From assembly GCA_044371425.1 (NCBI GenBank), contig JBILTR010000004.1, forward strand, positions 186,001 to 250,000: a DNA stretch of 64,000 bases. Direction: 5' to 3'. The notes beneath the pieces were generated by a model. That model did no database searches. It was not told the DNA's origin and was given only the letters and a program-made list of their open reading frames with translations. This document shows, piece by piece, positions 53,984 to 62,122 of the stretch (position 1 is the first letter of the stretch; each line of letters starts with the position of its first letter). Source of the stretch: JBEISR01 sp044371425. Its GTDB lineage: Bacteria; Planctomycetota; Planctomycetia; Pirellulales; Pirellulaceae. The position numbers and the translations under genes were made by a program.

Positions 53984-55711
53984 ATGAAGACCAGCAGCCA
54001 GGTTCCGATAAGGTTCGGTTGGTCCTGGTTCGCGACGCTTTTGGTTTTTTTCCTCGCCGGCAGCGACCGGATTCCGGGGATCAATGAGTCGCATTACTGG
54101 GCCAAGGCAATCCATGCATGGGACCCGACTTGGGGGGGCCCCGATTTCTTCCTCGCCTCCCCCGACACCCACTGGCTCTTCTACCGCTCCCTCGGGACGC
54201 TCACCCTACTGCCTCTCTCCCAGGAGTCGACCCTTTGGATCGCCAGGGGGATTCAGTGGCTTTTTCAGGCGCTAGCTTGGTGCTGGATGATGCGGCCGAT
54301 CACCAAGTCCCCCTGGTGGATCGCTGGGACCGCTGCAGCCTTCCTCAGTTGGGTTCGATGCTTCCACCTATCCGGGGAGTGGATCGCTGGCGGGGTCGAA
54401 GCGAAGGGATTTGCGTATGCGGCGGTATGGCTGTCGGTGGGCTGCATCCTGCGCCAGCGGTGGGGGGGAGCGATCTTGTGTGGGGGAATCTCCACGGCGT
54501 TTCATGTATTGGTGGGAGGCTGGTATCTGATCCTTCTGGCCGGTTCACTTGGCGGATCGCTCGTTGGCTCGGGCGCCTGGAAAGGGATCTTGCAGCGATG
54601 GCGGGAAGCCTCTGCCCCACTGGGCGCAGGAGTCCTTGGCGCCGCCGCGATGGCTTTGGGCGCGATACTGGTTGGGCTGCTGCCCGCCTTGCTTCAAGAC
54701 CGCTCCAGCAGCCTGGACGATCGCTGGCTGGCCCCCTGGATCTACGTCTATGATCGCTTGCCACATCACCTAGCTCCCACGCATTTCGCCTCCGATCGCT
54801 GGGCCTTGCACTGGATTGGCTTGGCAATCGCCTGGGGCATCTGGCGCCTTGCGGATCGCTGCGACGGGACGCAATCGCCTACCGCACGCGTGGCAAACTG
54901 GCTTGCTGGCATGACGCTACTGGCTCATCTACTCACCGCGATAGCCTACCTGATCGATCTGCTGACCACTGAGCGATTGGAACTTCTGGCGGCGCAGTGG
55001 CTGCGATTCTACTGGTGTCGATGGGAAGATATCGCTCCTGCCCTGATGCTTGCGGTCAGCATGGGGCGTCTTGCCGCCCTCGATTCCACCTGGAGTCGTT
55101 CCTTCGATCCCGTCACTAACCCGCCGAGGAAACCATCGCCCAGGGAGCCACTCCGGCCGCCTTCTGCATGGGGTCGACTCGCACTGCAAGCACTCCCTCT
55201 GCTGGGAACGGTCCCGATGGTCCTTCGCCTGACCGACCCAATGAGAGACCGGGTTGCGCCCGCCGACAGGATGCTGCTGCAGCCCCCGACGACTGCCGAG
55301 ACCGCTTCGCTCGACATGGCACAGTGGCGCGCGGTTTGCCAGTGGGCGAAAGATCACACCTCGCCCGATTCTCTATGGATTACTCCGCGTTACCAAAGCA
55401 CCTTCCTGTGGTACTCTGGTCGCGGAGAATACGTCAATCAGAAAAACATCCCGCAGGATGCCAGGGGGCTTGTCGAGTGGCAAAAGAGAATGGCGTCGAT
55501 CTACGCACCATCTACCCGGGGTGGACGCGGCCAAGTCTCCCAACTCTCCTGGACCGAGGTGGAGGCGAGGGGGATCGATTTTGTTTTGCTGGATCGCCGC
55601 GACAATGACGACATCCCACCCTGGCCGCTTGTCTACCCTCTTGAGCCGCATCGCAACGAGCGGTTTATGGTGTTTCGGATCTCTCGCGAGCCCCAGTCTC
55701 AAGTGCGATGA
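53984..55711 (+). CDS. large polytopic membrane protein of unknown function
   Basis: A 575-aa protein with about 8-10 membrane helices (for example WFATLLVFFLAG, WGGAILCGGIS, VLGAAAMALGAILVGLLPALL) and a C-terminal soluble part from about residue 460. It resembles planctomycete membrane proteins of the DUF6798-like kind, where the soluble end (ARGLVEWQKRMASIYAPS, VDFVLLDRRDND-type) is conserved. WYSGRGEYVNQKNIPQD may be an active segment. ATG 53984 follows GGGAGGAG. No function is proposed beyond the membrane location. It runs parallel with the Nudix gene. Confidence 0.7.
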   Translation: MKTSSQVPIRFGWSWFATLLVFFLAGSDRIPGINESHYWAKAIHAWDPTWGGPDFFLASPDTHWLFYRSLGTLTLLPLSQESTLWIARGIQWLFQALAWCWMMRPITKSPWWIAGTAAAFLSWVRCFHLSGEWIAGGVEAKGFAYAAVWLSVGCILRQRWGGAILCGGISTAFHVLVGGWYLILLAGSLGGSLVGSGAWKGILQRWREASAPLGAGVLGAAAMALGAILVGLLPALLQDRSSSLDDRWLAPWIYVYDRLPHHLAPTHFASDRWALHWIGLAIAWGIWRLADRCDGTQSPTARVANWLAGMTLLAHLLTAIAYLIDLLTTERLELLAAQWLRFYWCRWEDIAPALMLAVSMGRLAALDSTWSRSFDPVTNPPRKPSPREPLRPPSAWGRLALQALPLLGTVPMVLRLTDPMRDRVAPADRMLLQPPTTAETASLDMAQWRAVCQWAKDHTSPDSLWITPRYQSTFLWYSGRGEYVNQKNIPQDARGLVEWQKRMASIYAPSTRGGRGQVSQLSWTEVEARGIDFVLLDRRDNDDIPPWPLVYPLEPHRNERFMVFRISREPQSQVR

Positions 55712-55777
55712 AACCCAGCCATATCCCGGCCTACAACGCTGCCGATGCAGCACACAAGAGGGAGCAGGAGGTAAGCG

Positions 55778-56479
55778 ATGAGCCACGAACGGGGACCAGC
55801 AACTAGCGCTAGAACCACCGACCAGTGGGCTCAGGTGATCCGAACGCAACTGGTTCAGACCGATCAACGATCCCATGTGACCAAACAACCCTCAGCCAGC
55901 GCGCTCCATCCGCCGCTCTCCTACGGCCGGCACCGTGGACCGGCGCGTTCCTCCAGCCACGAAGCCGCTGTCGCCATCGTACTGGATCCATGGCATGGCT
56001 CCTGGCGGATCCCCTTGCTGCTGCGCCCCTCCAGAATGCGTCACCATCCAGGCCAAATCGCCCTCCCGGGCGGCAGGTTGCAATCTGGGGAAAGCTTTGA
56101 ACAAGCCGGGGAACGGGAACTTCGCGAGGAATTGGGGCTGGATCAGGCTGTGCTGGAGTTTCTCGGTCCACTCTCCGACCGCTACGTCTACGCCAGCGAC
56201 CATCTGGTGCGGCCGCTAGTCTTCATCTCCCATCAGCCCCTCCACTACTCACCGCATTGCGATGAAGTTGCAGCCTTGCTCTTCTTTCAACAGGCTCAGT
56301 GGCTGTCGGACAGTTGTCGGCAAAGCCGCCTTTTGGAGGACCGGCCATGGACAGGTGCCATCCCTGGAATCAACCTGGAAGGCTTTTTCATCTGGGGCGC
56401 AACCGCCATGATCCTCGAGGACTGGGTGGCCGCCTACACGCAGTCGGAAGCCCTCCTGGATCGCCTGCCCGTCGAGTGA
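55778..56479 (+). CDS. CoA pyrophosphatase-type Nudix hydrolase
   Basis: A 233-aa Nudix hydrolase. The Nudix box GGRLQSGESFEQAGERELRE followed by ELGL matches GX5EX7REUXEEXGU. LLLRPSRMRHHPGQIALPGG just before it is the extra motif of the NudL/YeaB group, which cleaves coenzyme A and acyl-CoA to 4'-phosphopantetheine derivatives and ADP. The N-terminal 60 residues are an extra extension. It starts at ATG 55778, 66 bp after the membrane protein gene, and argC follows. Confidence 0.88.
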   Translation: MSHERGPATSARTTDQWAQVIRTQLVQTDQRSHVTKQPSASALHPPLSYGRHRGPARSSSHEAAVAIVLDPWHGSWRIPLLLRPSRMRHHPGQIALPGGRLQSGESFEQAGERELREELGLDQAVLEFLGPLSDRYVYASDHLVRPLVFISHQPLHYSPHCDEVAALLFFQQAQWLSDSCRQSRLLEDRPWTGAIPGINLEGFFIWGATAMILEDWVAAYTQSEALLDRLPVE

Positions 56480-56673
56480 ACCACGAGGGACATTGGCACG
56501 TCGGCAGATCGAACGCCCTGCCCCCCATCTTGCCATCGGAACGGCGGATGTTCGCTTTCGCGCGATCCCCATCCCACTACCCAAACGTCCTGCCGGCGAT
56601 GGTCTCGCCATCGGAGCGGAAAGATACTATTCTCTGGAGATTCTTTCGCAAGGACATCTGGGAGATCGGGAAG

Positions 56674-57687
56674 ATGATACGTGTTGGAATCCTGGGAGCC
56701 TCAGGCTACACGGCGTTGGAATCGATGCAATGGCTACTGCGTCATCCCCAGGTGACGATCACGGCCGCAACCAGTCGGCAGGGAAACGGAGGTCCTGTTT
56801 CTGAAATGCATCCCTCGCTCTTTCGGCGGCTGGAAGTGCCAGTGGAAGATCTCTCGAACGAAGCGCTGCTGGAACGATGTGACGTGGTTTTCTCCTGCCT
56901 CCCACACGGCGCCTCGGCTCATGCCGTCAAAGACCTCCTGGCGATGGGCGGGAAGGTGATCGACCTGAGCGCCGATTATCGCCTCAGCACTCCGGAACTG
57001 TACAAGAAGTGGTACGAGGAGGATCACCCGGACTCGGCAAGGCTGGGAAGCACTCCGTATGGATTGCCAGAGCTGTTCGGGGAGCAACTTCGTGGCGTGT
57101 CGCTGATCGCCAATCCCGGCTGCTATCCGACATCGGCCATCTTGCCGTTGGCCCCTATCCTGAAGGAAGGTTTGATCGATCCCCATTCGATTGTGGTCGA
57201 CAGCAAAAGCGGAATCAGTGGTGCCGGGCGAACACCAAAGGTAGGAACTCTCTACTGCGAAACCGCCGAAAGCTTCCATGCCTACTCGGTCGGCAATCAT
57301 CGGCACCAGCCAGAGATCGTCGACATCCTCAAACGAGCGACCGGCCGCGACACTTCCGTCGTTTTCACTCCTCATTTGACGCCGATGGAACGGGGGATCT
57401 TTTCGACGATCTACGTGCGTCCTCTGGAAGGGGTCTCCGCCAATCAAGTGCGGGAATGCATCGCTGCAGCCTACGACGGCCAGCCCTTCATTCGCATGGT
57501 GCCTGGGCTACCTGCCACCCGCTACACCGCCCGCACGAATTACGTCGACATCAGCGTTCGCGCAAATCAGCAGTGGATCATTCTTCTTTGCACCATCGAC
57601 AATCTGGTCAAGGGAGCTGCTGGCGCCGCTGTGCAAAATCTGAATTGGATGTTTGACCTTGACCCCACGATGGCTCTTGTTGACTGA
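56674..57687 (+). CDS. argC: N-acetyl-gamma-glutamyl-phosphate reductase
   Basis: Third step of arginine synthesis, NADPH reduction of an acyl phosphate. RVGILGASGYTALESMQWLL is the nucleotide motif. LIANPGCYPTSAILPLAP carries the nucleophile Cys150, and SVGNHRHQPEI the active-site His. SGISGAGRTPK and TPHLTPMERGIF are also conserved. Length 337 aa. ATG 56674 begins the family region and follows GGGAG. It lies 23 bp before argJ, so the two arginine genes form an operon. Confidence 0.96.
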   Translation: MIRVGILGASGYTALESMQWLLRHPQVTITAATSRQGNGGPVSEMHPSLFRRLEVPVEDLSNEALLERCDVVFSCLPHGASAHAVKDLLAMGGKVIDLSADYRLSTPELYKKWYEEDHPDSARLGSTPYGLPELFGEQLRGVSLIANPGCYPTSAILPLAPILKEGLIDPHSIVVDSKSGISGAGRTPKVGTLYCETAESFHAYSVGNHRHQPEIVDILKRATGRDTSVVFTPHLTPMERGIFSTIYVRPLEGVSANQVRECIAAAYDGQPFIRMVPGLPATRYTARTNYVDISVRANQQWIILLCTIDNLVKGAAGAAVQNLNWMFDLDPTMALVD

Positions 57688-57710
57688 ACAATGGAAAGAA
57701 AGAAGGATCG

Positions 57711-58901
57711 ATGAGCCGACTGCATATCCCCAAAGGCTTTCGTTTTTCCGGTGTCAGTGCAGGCATCAAATCGAAGGCCAACTCCAAAGATGTTTCGCTG
57801 ATTGTCGCCGACCACCCCTGCACGGCAGCAGGTTGCTTTACCACCAACCAAATCGTCGCCGCGCCGGTCGTTTACTCCCGTTCGCTGGTCCCTTCGGCGT
57901 CCGTCCGTGGCGTGGTGATCAACAGCGGCAACGCCAATGCCTGCACGGGAGTGCGAGGCATGGAAGATGCAACGAAGATGGCGACACTGGCCAGGACTGC
58001 GGTCGGCGGTGGCGATGAGGAATCGATGCTGGTCATGAGCACTGGCATCATCGGCCGATTCCTTCCAATGGAGAAGATTGAACGCGGCATCTCGATGGCG
58101 ACAAGCTCGCTGGCGAAAGGAGAAGATGCCTTTCTTGCAGCCACCGATGGCATCATGACGACCGATGCGTTCCGCAAGATCGAATCGCGAGTGCTGCCGC
58201 TGCGTCAAGGCGAGGTGGCGATGGCCGGGATGGCCAAAGGGGCAGGCATGATCGGACCCCGCATGGCGACGATGCTTGCGATTGTCGTCACCGATGCCAC
58301 CCTTTCTCCAGAAACCGCCCGCCGGATGCTGCAGCGCGCTGCAAACCGCTCCTTCAATCGCATCAGCGTGGAAGGCCACATGAGCACCAACGACTCCCTG
58401 GTTCTCCTAGCAAGCAATCGTGTTGCCGTAGCCGACCAGGAAATCAGCGCCCTGGAAGCGGCGCTGGAACAACTCTGCATCGACCTGGCCAAGAAAATTC
58501 CTGACGATGGCGAAGGTGCAACCCACCTGATTGAAATCCGAGTCCGTGGGGCAGCCACGGAAGACGACGCCGACCAGATCGCCAGGACGATCGCGCTAAG
58601 CAACCTTGTCAAGACAGCGATCACAGGGGGCGACCCGAACTGGGGCCGCATCGTCTCTGCTGCCGGTTACGCAGGTCGCCCGATCGATCCCGCCAAGACC
58701 AGACTGCTGCTCAATGGATTCCTGCTGTTCGATCATGGGGAGCCTCAACCCTTCGATGCCAAAGCGGTCAGTCAGAGCATCCGAGGCAGCAAGGAAACCA
58801 CCATCGACCTGGAGGTGGGGACAGGGGATGGAGAAGCGACACACTGGACTAGCGATCTGAACGCGGAGTATGTCCACTTCAACTCGGAATACACCACCTA
58901 A
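57711..58901 (+). CDS. argJ: ornithine acetyltransferase/N-acetylglutamate synthase ArgJ
   Basis: ArgJ recycles acetyl groups between acetylornithine and glutamate (and may also make N-acetylglutamate). The protein self-cleaves before a Thr to expose the nucleophile: AKGAGMIGPRMATMLAIV has the cleavage site with Thr187. VINSGNANACTGVRG and STGIIGRFLPMEKI are further motifs, and TNDSLVLLAS and GGDPNWGRI complete the fold. Length 396 aa fits. argC is 23 bp upstream. A cyclic acetyl pathway is implied. It starts at ATG 57711, behind GAAAGAAAGAAGG. Confidence 0.96.
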   Translation: MSRLHIPKGFRFSGVSAGIKSKANSKDVSLIVADHPCTAAGCFTTNQIVAAPVVYSRSLVPSASVRGVVINSGNANACTGVRGMEDATKMATLARTAVGGGDEESMLVMSTGIIGRFLPMEKIERGISMATSSLAKGEDAFLAATDGIMTTDAFRKIESRVLPLRQGEVAMAGMAKGAGMIGPRMATMLAIVVTDATLSPETARRMLQRAANRSFNRISVEGHMSTNDSLVLLASNRVAVADQEISALEAALEQLCIDLAKKIPDDGEGATHLIEIRVRGAATEDDADQIARTIALSNLVKTAITGGDPNWGRIVSAAGYAGRPIDPAKTRLLLNGFLLFDHGEPQPFDAKAVSQSIRGSKETTIDLEVGTGDGEATHWTSDLNAEYVHFNSEYTT

Positions 58902-59117
58902 GCGATCAAGGAATCGATCAAGAACGCAGCTGGAACTCTTTTCTTGAATCGAACGATAGCACCTCCTCCTCGGTCTATCCCGCTTTATCTTGGGTTGCAA
59001 TCGCTTCACTGCCGCGACTCAAGGAATGCCGGTGGCCGCAGCCCTTAGCGCCCCTCCCAAGGGGCGTGTGACTGAGGAGGAACGACGAAGCTAGGACAGC
59101 TAGATTGCCGTGAATAG

Positions 59118-59141
59118 AAAAAAGGTACCTGACACCTTTTT
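59118..59141. repeat. 23-bp hairpin repeat, copy 1 (loop ACCTGAC)
   Basis: A run of A, GGT, loop ACCTGAC, ACC and a run of T form a perfect hairpin with A/T tails, readable as a terminator on both strands. The last base is the final A of the stop codon of the neighbouring minus-strand PEP-CTERM gene. The stem is identical to that of the arrays at 31-33 kb. Confidence 0.9.
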
Positions 59142-60160
59142 CATTTCCGACGTGCCCGGTAAGCCATACCCAAGGCACTCAATCCGAAGATCGCCAGAGT
59201 CGATGGCTCCGGTATTGCACCACCACCGCCACCACCGCCATTCCCACCATTAATCGCAACACGAAAGCCCTGGGTGGTGTATTCGTCTTGAGGCGAATAC
59301 ATGCCGCGAAACGATGATGTCAAGAAGCTAGAGCCGCCGTTCCAGACCCCGCCGCGAATCTCACGAAGAAAAGTAGGACTACTGTTATTCAAGCCAAAGG
59401 CACTCTCAGTCCATTCGAAGACGTTCCCTCCCAGCCCCATCACACCAAATGGGCTCAAACCACCAGCCTGGTTCACATCCGATGGACCCAAGGGCCACAG
59501 GTCGTCGTTGCTAGAATCTTTTCCGACATAAACTGCTGTATTTGCGGCCGTCCCACTCGCCGTTGCCGTCGGTACCGTATTGCTGCCCGTAGCGAAGGTG
59601 TAATAGGTACTATTGCTGGGATCGAAAAAAGCCGCCTTGTACCACTCATGCGAGCTGGGAAGCACATAGGTGGCTCGCTTGCTGCGATACGGATTCGACG
59701 CATCGAAATCCTCCGTATCCGCCGCTGTCCATAATTCGATGTCATCGTTGACGCCACCATTGGAGAACTTATAAGCAGCAAAGCCAGCAGTACTGGTATT
59801 CAGCCAGTTAACGAATCGAGCTGCCTCGTTCCAAGAAATACCCGTGGCAGGCCTGCTCGCCCCGTTCCCCCCATAGGGACTGAGATCTGCGAGCGATATC
59901 TGTAGCGACTGCGAGGCGTTGAACTTCGTGATCATTTCCCGACTGACTTCGAACTTGCCGATTCCGTAGCTGTAATCGATGGCACCTGCAGGATTCGGGG
60001 CACCGGTGGTATCAGGTGCATTTCCCGGACTGCCGATCGTAGCAAACTCCATCTGAAACTCATTGGCCCCAGTACCAAAGGTCACTGTGCCAGCAACGCA
60101 AACATCGTGGAAATACACAACGAACCCATACAGGAACGATACAAGTAATCCGAATCTCAT
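59141..60160 (-). CDS. SUMF1/EgtB-fold protein with PEP-CTERM tag
   Basis: A 339-aa exported protein. Signal-like N-terminus FGLLVSFLYGFVVYFHDVCVAG, then the formylglycine-generating-enzyme fold: PATGISWNEAARFVNWLN, YVLPSSHEWYKAAFFDP, GGNVFEWTES and RGGVWNGGSSFLTSSFRG with GFRVAING. A Gly-rich linker leads to the sorting tag IPEPSTLAIFGLSALGMAYRARRK. The catalytic Cys pair of true sulfatase-modifying enzymes is absent, so it may bind ligands rather than modify sulfatases. ATG 60160 follows AGGGAG; a GTG at 60169 is less likely. It ends on a hairpin repeat and is bracketed by another at 60399-60442. Confidence 0.87.
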   Translation of the reverse strand: MRFGLLVSFLYGFVVYFHDVCVAGTVTFGTGANEFQMEFATIGSPGNAPDTTGAPNPAGAIDYSYGIGKFEVSREMITKFNASQSLQISLADLSPYGGNGASRPATGISWNEAARFVNWLNTSTAGFAAYKFSNGGVNDDIELWTAADTEDFDASNPYRSKRATYVLPSSHEWYKAAFFDPSNSTYYTFATGSNTVPTATASGTAANTAVYVGKDSSNDDLWPLGPSDVNQAGGLSPFGVMGLGGNVFEWTESAFGLNNSSPTFLREIRGGVWNGGSSFLTSSFRGMYSPQDEYTTQGFRVAINGGNGGGGGGGAIPEPSTLAIFGLSALGMAYRARRK

Positions 60161-60398
60161 CGGTAACACTCCCTATGGAATAACGCGCCAGCAATGCAAC
60201 CTTCGTTACAGGCTGGATTTAGGTGTAGACTGCGCTCAAAGGAGTCTACCATATACCCAGTGGTGAGGCAGAGGAATTGGATGAGCGGCGGGCAATAAGT
60301 TTCGAACGGCCTGATCCTAGTAAAACCGCACAAGCGACCGCTTGCCCCATCAATGTTTTAAGGGCCTTCATTCAGAGCGGTACGGCAGTGCGTGGGAG

Positions 60399-60442
60399 AA
60401 AAAGGTACCTGACACCTTTTTCTCATCCTCTGACACCTTTTT
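60399..60442. repeat. 23-bp hairpin repeat, one full and one partial copy
   Basis: A full hairpin at 60399-60421 (A run, GGT, ACCTGAC, ACC, T run) is followed by a second half-copy TGACACCTTTTT at 60431-60442. The kinase gene stops at 60449-60451, seven bases away. Confidence 0.88.
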
Positions 60443-60448
60443 CTCATC

Positions 60449-61009
60449 CTACGATCGGCAAATGGAATGCAACACACTTGCTGTGATGAACTGCACTGGA
60501 TCGACGCCGCGGTATACCAAGACGGTACACTGCTGGCTTGACAAATACACTTCGTGCCGTGCTAGAGTCTTTCCTTCAACATCACCTTCGTCGTATCGTG
60601 ATGCCCAGTCGATGAATTCGGTATGCATGCCGTACATGTCACCACCCTCTTCAATGCGGCTGCCGAAGCGCTGGAGCTCCCGATTTCGCAATCGTTCGAT
60701 TCTCACCGGCGTTGGAACGTAGAGGAACACGATGCATGTGAAGTTTAGGTGGGGAGCCGGAAGCCAGCCAACGATGCCGCCACTAAGGACCCAATTCTGA
60801 TCCGGCCTGAGGTCTCGGCTGATCAGTTCGTATCGCTGCTCTGCGGGTCGTGGTCGCTGAAATGGTGGATCGGTCGGGGCATGGAAATAGTCGTCGCTTT
60901 CGAAGTGCGGAATAGCGAGGGCCGAGGCAAGGGATTTCCCCAACGTGGAGGTACCACTACCGGACGCTCCGATCACCTGGATTCGAAATTCCGTCATACG
61001 CTTTGACAT
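60449..61009 (-). CDS. P-loop kinase, adenylate-kinase-like
   Basis: A 186-aa P-loop protein. IGASGSGTSTLGKSLASAL is a Walker A in an adenylate-kinase-like setting, FESDDYFHAPTDPPF is the next segment with two Asp, and VFLYVPTPVRIERLRNRE fits the lid or Walker B strand. The end (YDEGDVEGKTLARHEVYL) is conserved in this group of small ATPases, which may phosphorylate small molecules. The substrate is unknown. ATG 61009 or 60997 is the start. Hairpin repeats lie within a few bases of both ends. Confidence 0.75.
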   Translation of the reverse strand: MSKRMTEFRIQVIGASGSGTSTLGKSLASALAIPHFESDDYFHAPTDPPFQRPRPAEQRYELISRDLRPDQNWVLSGGIVGWLPAPHLNFTCIVFLYVPTPVRIERLRNRELQRFGSRIEEGGDMYGMHTEFIDWASRYDEGDVEGKTLARHEVYLSSQQCTVLVYRGVDPVQFITASVLHSICRS

Positions 61010-61012
61010 GCG

Positions 61013-61089
61013 AAAAGGTACCTGACATGCGAAAAGGTGTCAGGTACCTTTTTTCTATACCATGCAAAAAGGTACCTGACACCTTTTTT
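61013..61089. repeat. 23-bp hairpin repeats, inverted and direct copies
   Basis: A partial copy (61013-61027) is followed by a reverse copy at 61032-61054 (AAAAGGTGTCAGGTACC then T run) and a direct copy at 61066-61089. The last T lies one base before the stop codon of the epimerase gene (61090-61092). Confidence 0.9.
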
Positions 61090-62115
61090 CTATATGATTT
61101 GATGGTAGTCGCGATACCACGCCACAAATCGATCGATCCCCTCGTCAATGGTCGTCGAAGGTGAAAAGCCAAAGTCGCGCTGTAGGTCATCGATGTTGGC
61201 AAAGGTCGAAAGCACATCCCCCGGCTGCATCGGCAACATCCTCTGGACCGCCTTTCGCCCCGTCGCCCTTTCGATCTGTTGGATAAACTCGGCCAGTTTG
61301 ACTGGCCGATTGTTGCCGATGTTGTAGATGCGATAAGGAGCATTGCTGGTCGCCGGATCAGGTCGCTCGCCATCCCACTCGGAATTCGGCTCCGCCGGTT
61401 GGTCGACCATCCTCACCATCGCTTCCACCACATCATCGACATAGGTGAAATCCCGCTCCATCAGCCCATGGTTGTACACATCGACCGGCTTGCCCTGAAA
61501 GATCGCTTCGGTGAACTTGTAGAGCGCCATATCGGGGCGCCCCCAGGGGCCATAGACGGTGAAGAATCGCAGGCCAGTGGTGGGCAGGCGAAATAGATGG
61601 CTATAGGAATGAGCCATCAGTTCGTTGGCCTTCTTCGTCGCGGCATAGATGCTGATCGGATGGTCGACATGCTGCTGCACATCGAAGGGCTGGCTTCGAT
61701 TGGCACCATAGACGCTGCTGCTGCTGGCATAAAGCAAATGCTTCACTTGGTGATGACGGCACAGTTCCAGGATCTGCATCATCCCAACCAGGTTCGAATC
61801 AACGTAGGCTCGCGGATTCTCCAGCGAATAACGGACACCGGCCTGAGCCGCTAGGTGAACGACGAAAGGGAAATGAAATCGCTGAAAAAGCGATTCCAGA
61901 CCGTGGGCGTCGACCAGATCCAGCGGTTCGAAGTGGAATCCCTCGTGCGATGCAATCTGTGCGATTCGATCCCGCTTTAGCTTGGGATCGTAATAGCTAT
62001 TCAGATTGTCGATCCCGACGACTTGCCACCCATCCTCCAGAAGTCGCTTGGAGAAGTGGAACCCGACGAAACCTGCTGCACCGGTCACAAGGACCGGCCC
62101 CCGAAGCTTGCTCAT
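61090..62115 (-). CDS. UDP-glucuronate 4-epimerase-type NAD-dependent epimerase
   Basis: A 341-aa extended SDR. LVTGAAGFVGFHFSKRLLED is the NAD motif; YYDPKLKRDR, HLAAQAGVRYSLENPRAYVD and SIYAATKKANELMAHSYSHL (catalytic Tyr and Lys) are the signature of UDP-glucuronate 4-epimerases. TTGLRFFTVYGPWGRPDMAL follows. It should make UDP-galacturonate for polysaccharides. It is close upstream of nothing but repeats; the RNase E/G gene ends 7 bp away on the same strand, so the two may share a transcript. Confidence 0.93.
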   Translation of the reverse strand: MSKLRGPVLVTGAAGFVGFHFSKRLLEDGWQVVGIDNLNSYYDPKLKRDRIAQIASHEGFHFEPLDLVDAHGLESLFQRFHFPFVVHLAAQAGVRYSLENPRAYVDSNLVGMMQILELCRHHQVKHLLYASSSSVYGANRSQPFDVQQHVDHPISIYAATKKANELMAHSYSHLFRLPTTGLRFFTVYGPWGRPDMALYKFTEAIFQGKPVDVYNHGLMERDFTYVDDVVEAMVRMVDQPAEPNSEWDGERPDPATSNAPYRIYNIGNNRPVKLAEFIQQIERATGRKAVQRMLPMQPGDVLSTFANIDDLQRDFGFSPSTTIDEGIDRFVAWYRDYHQII

Positions 62116-62122
62116 CCTGCCC

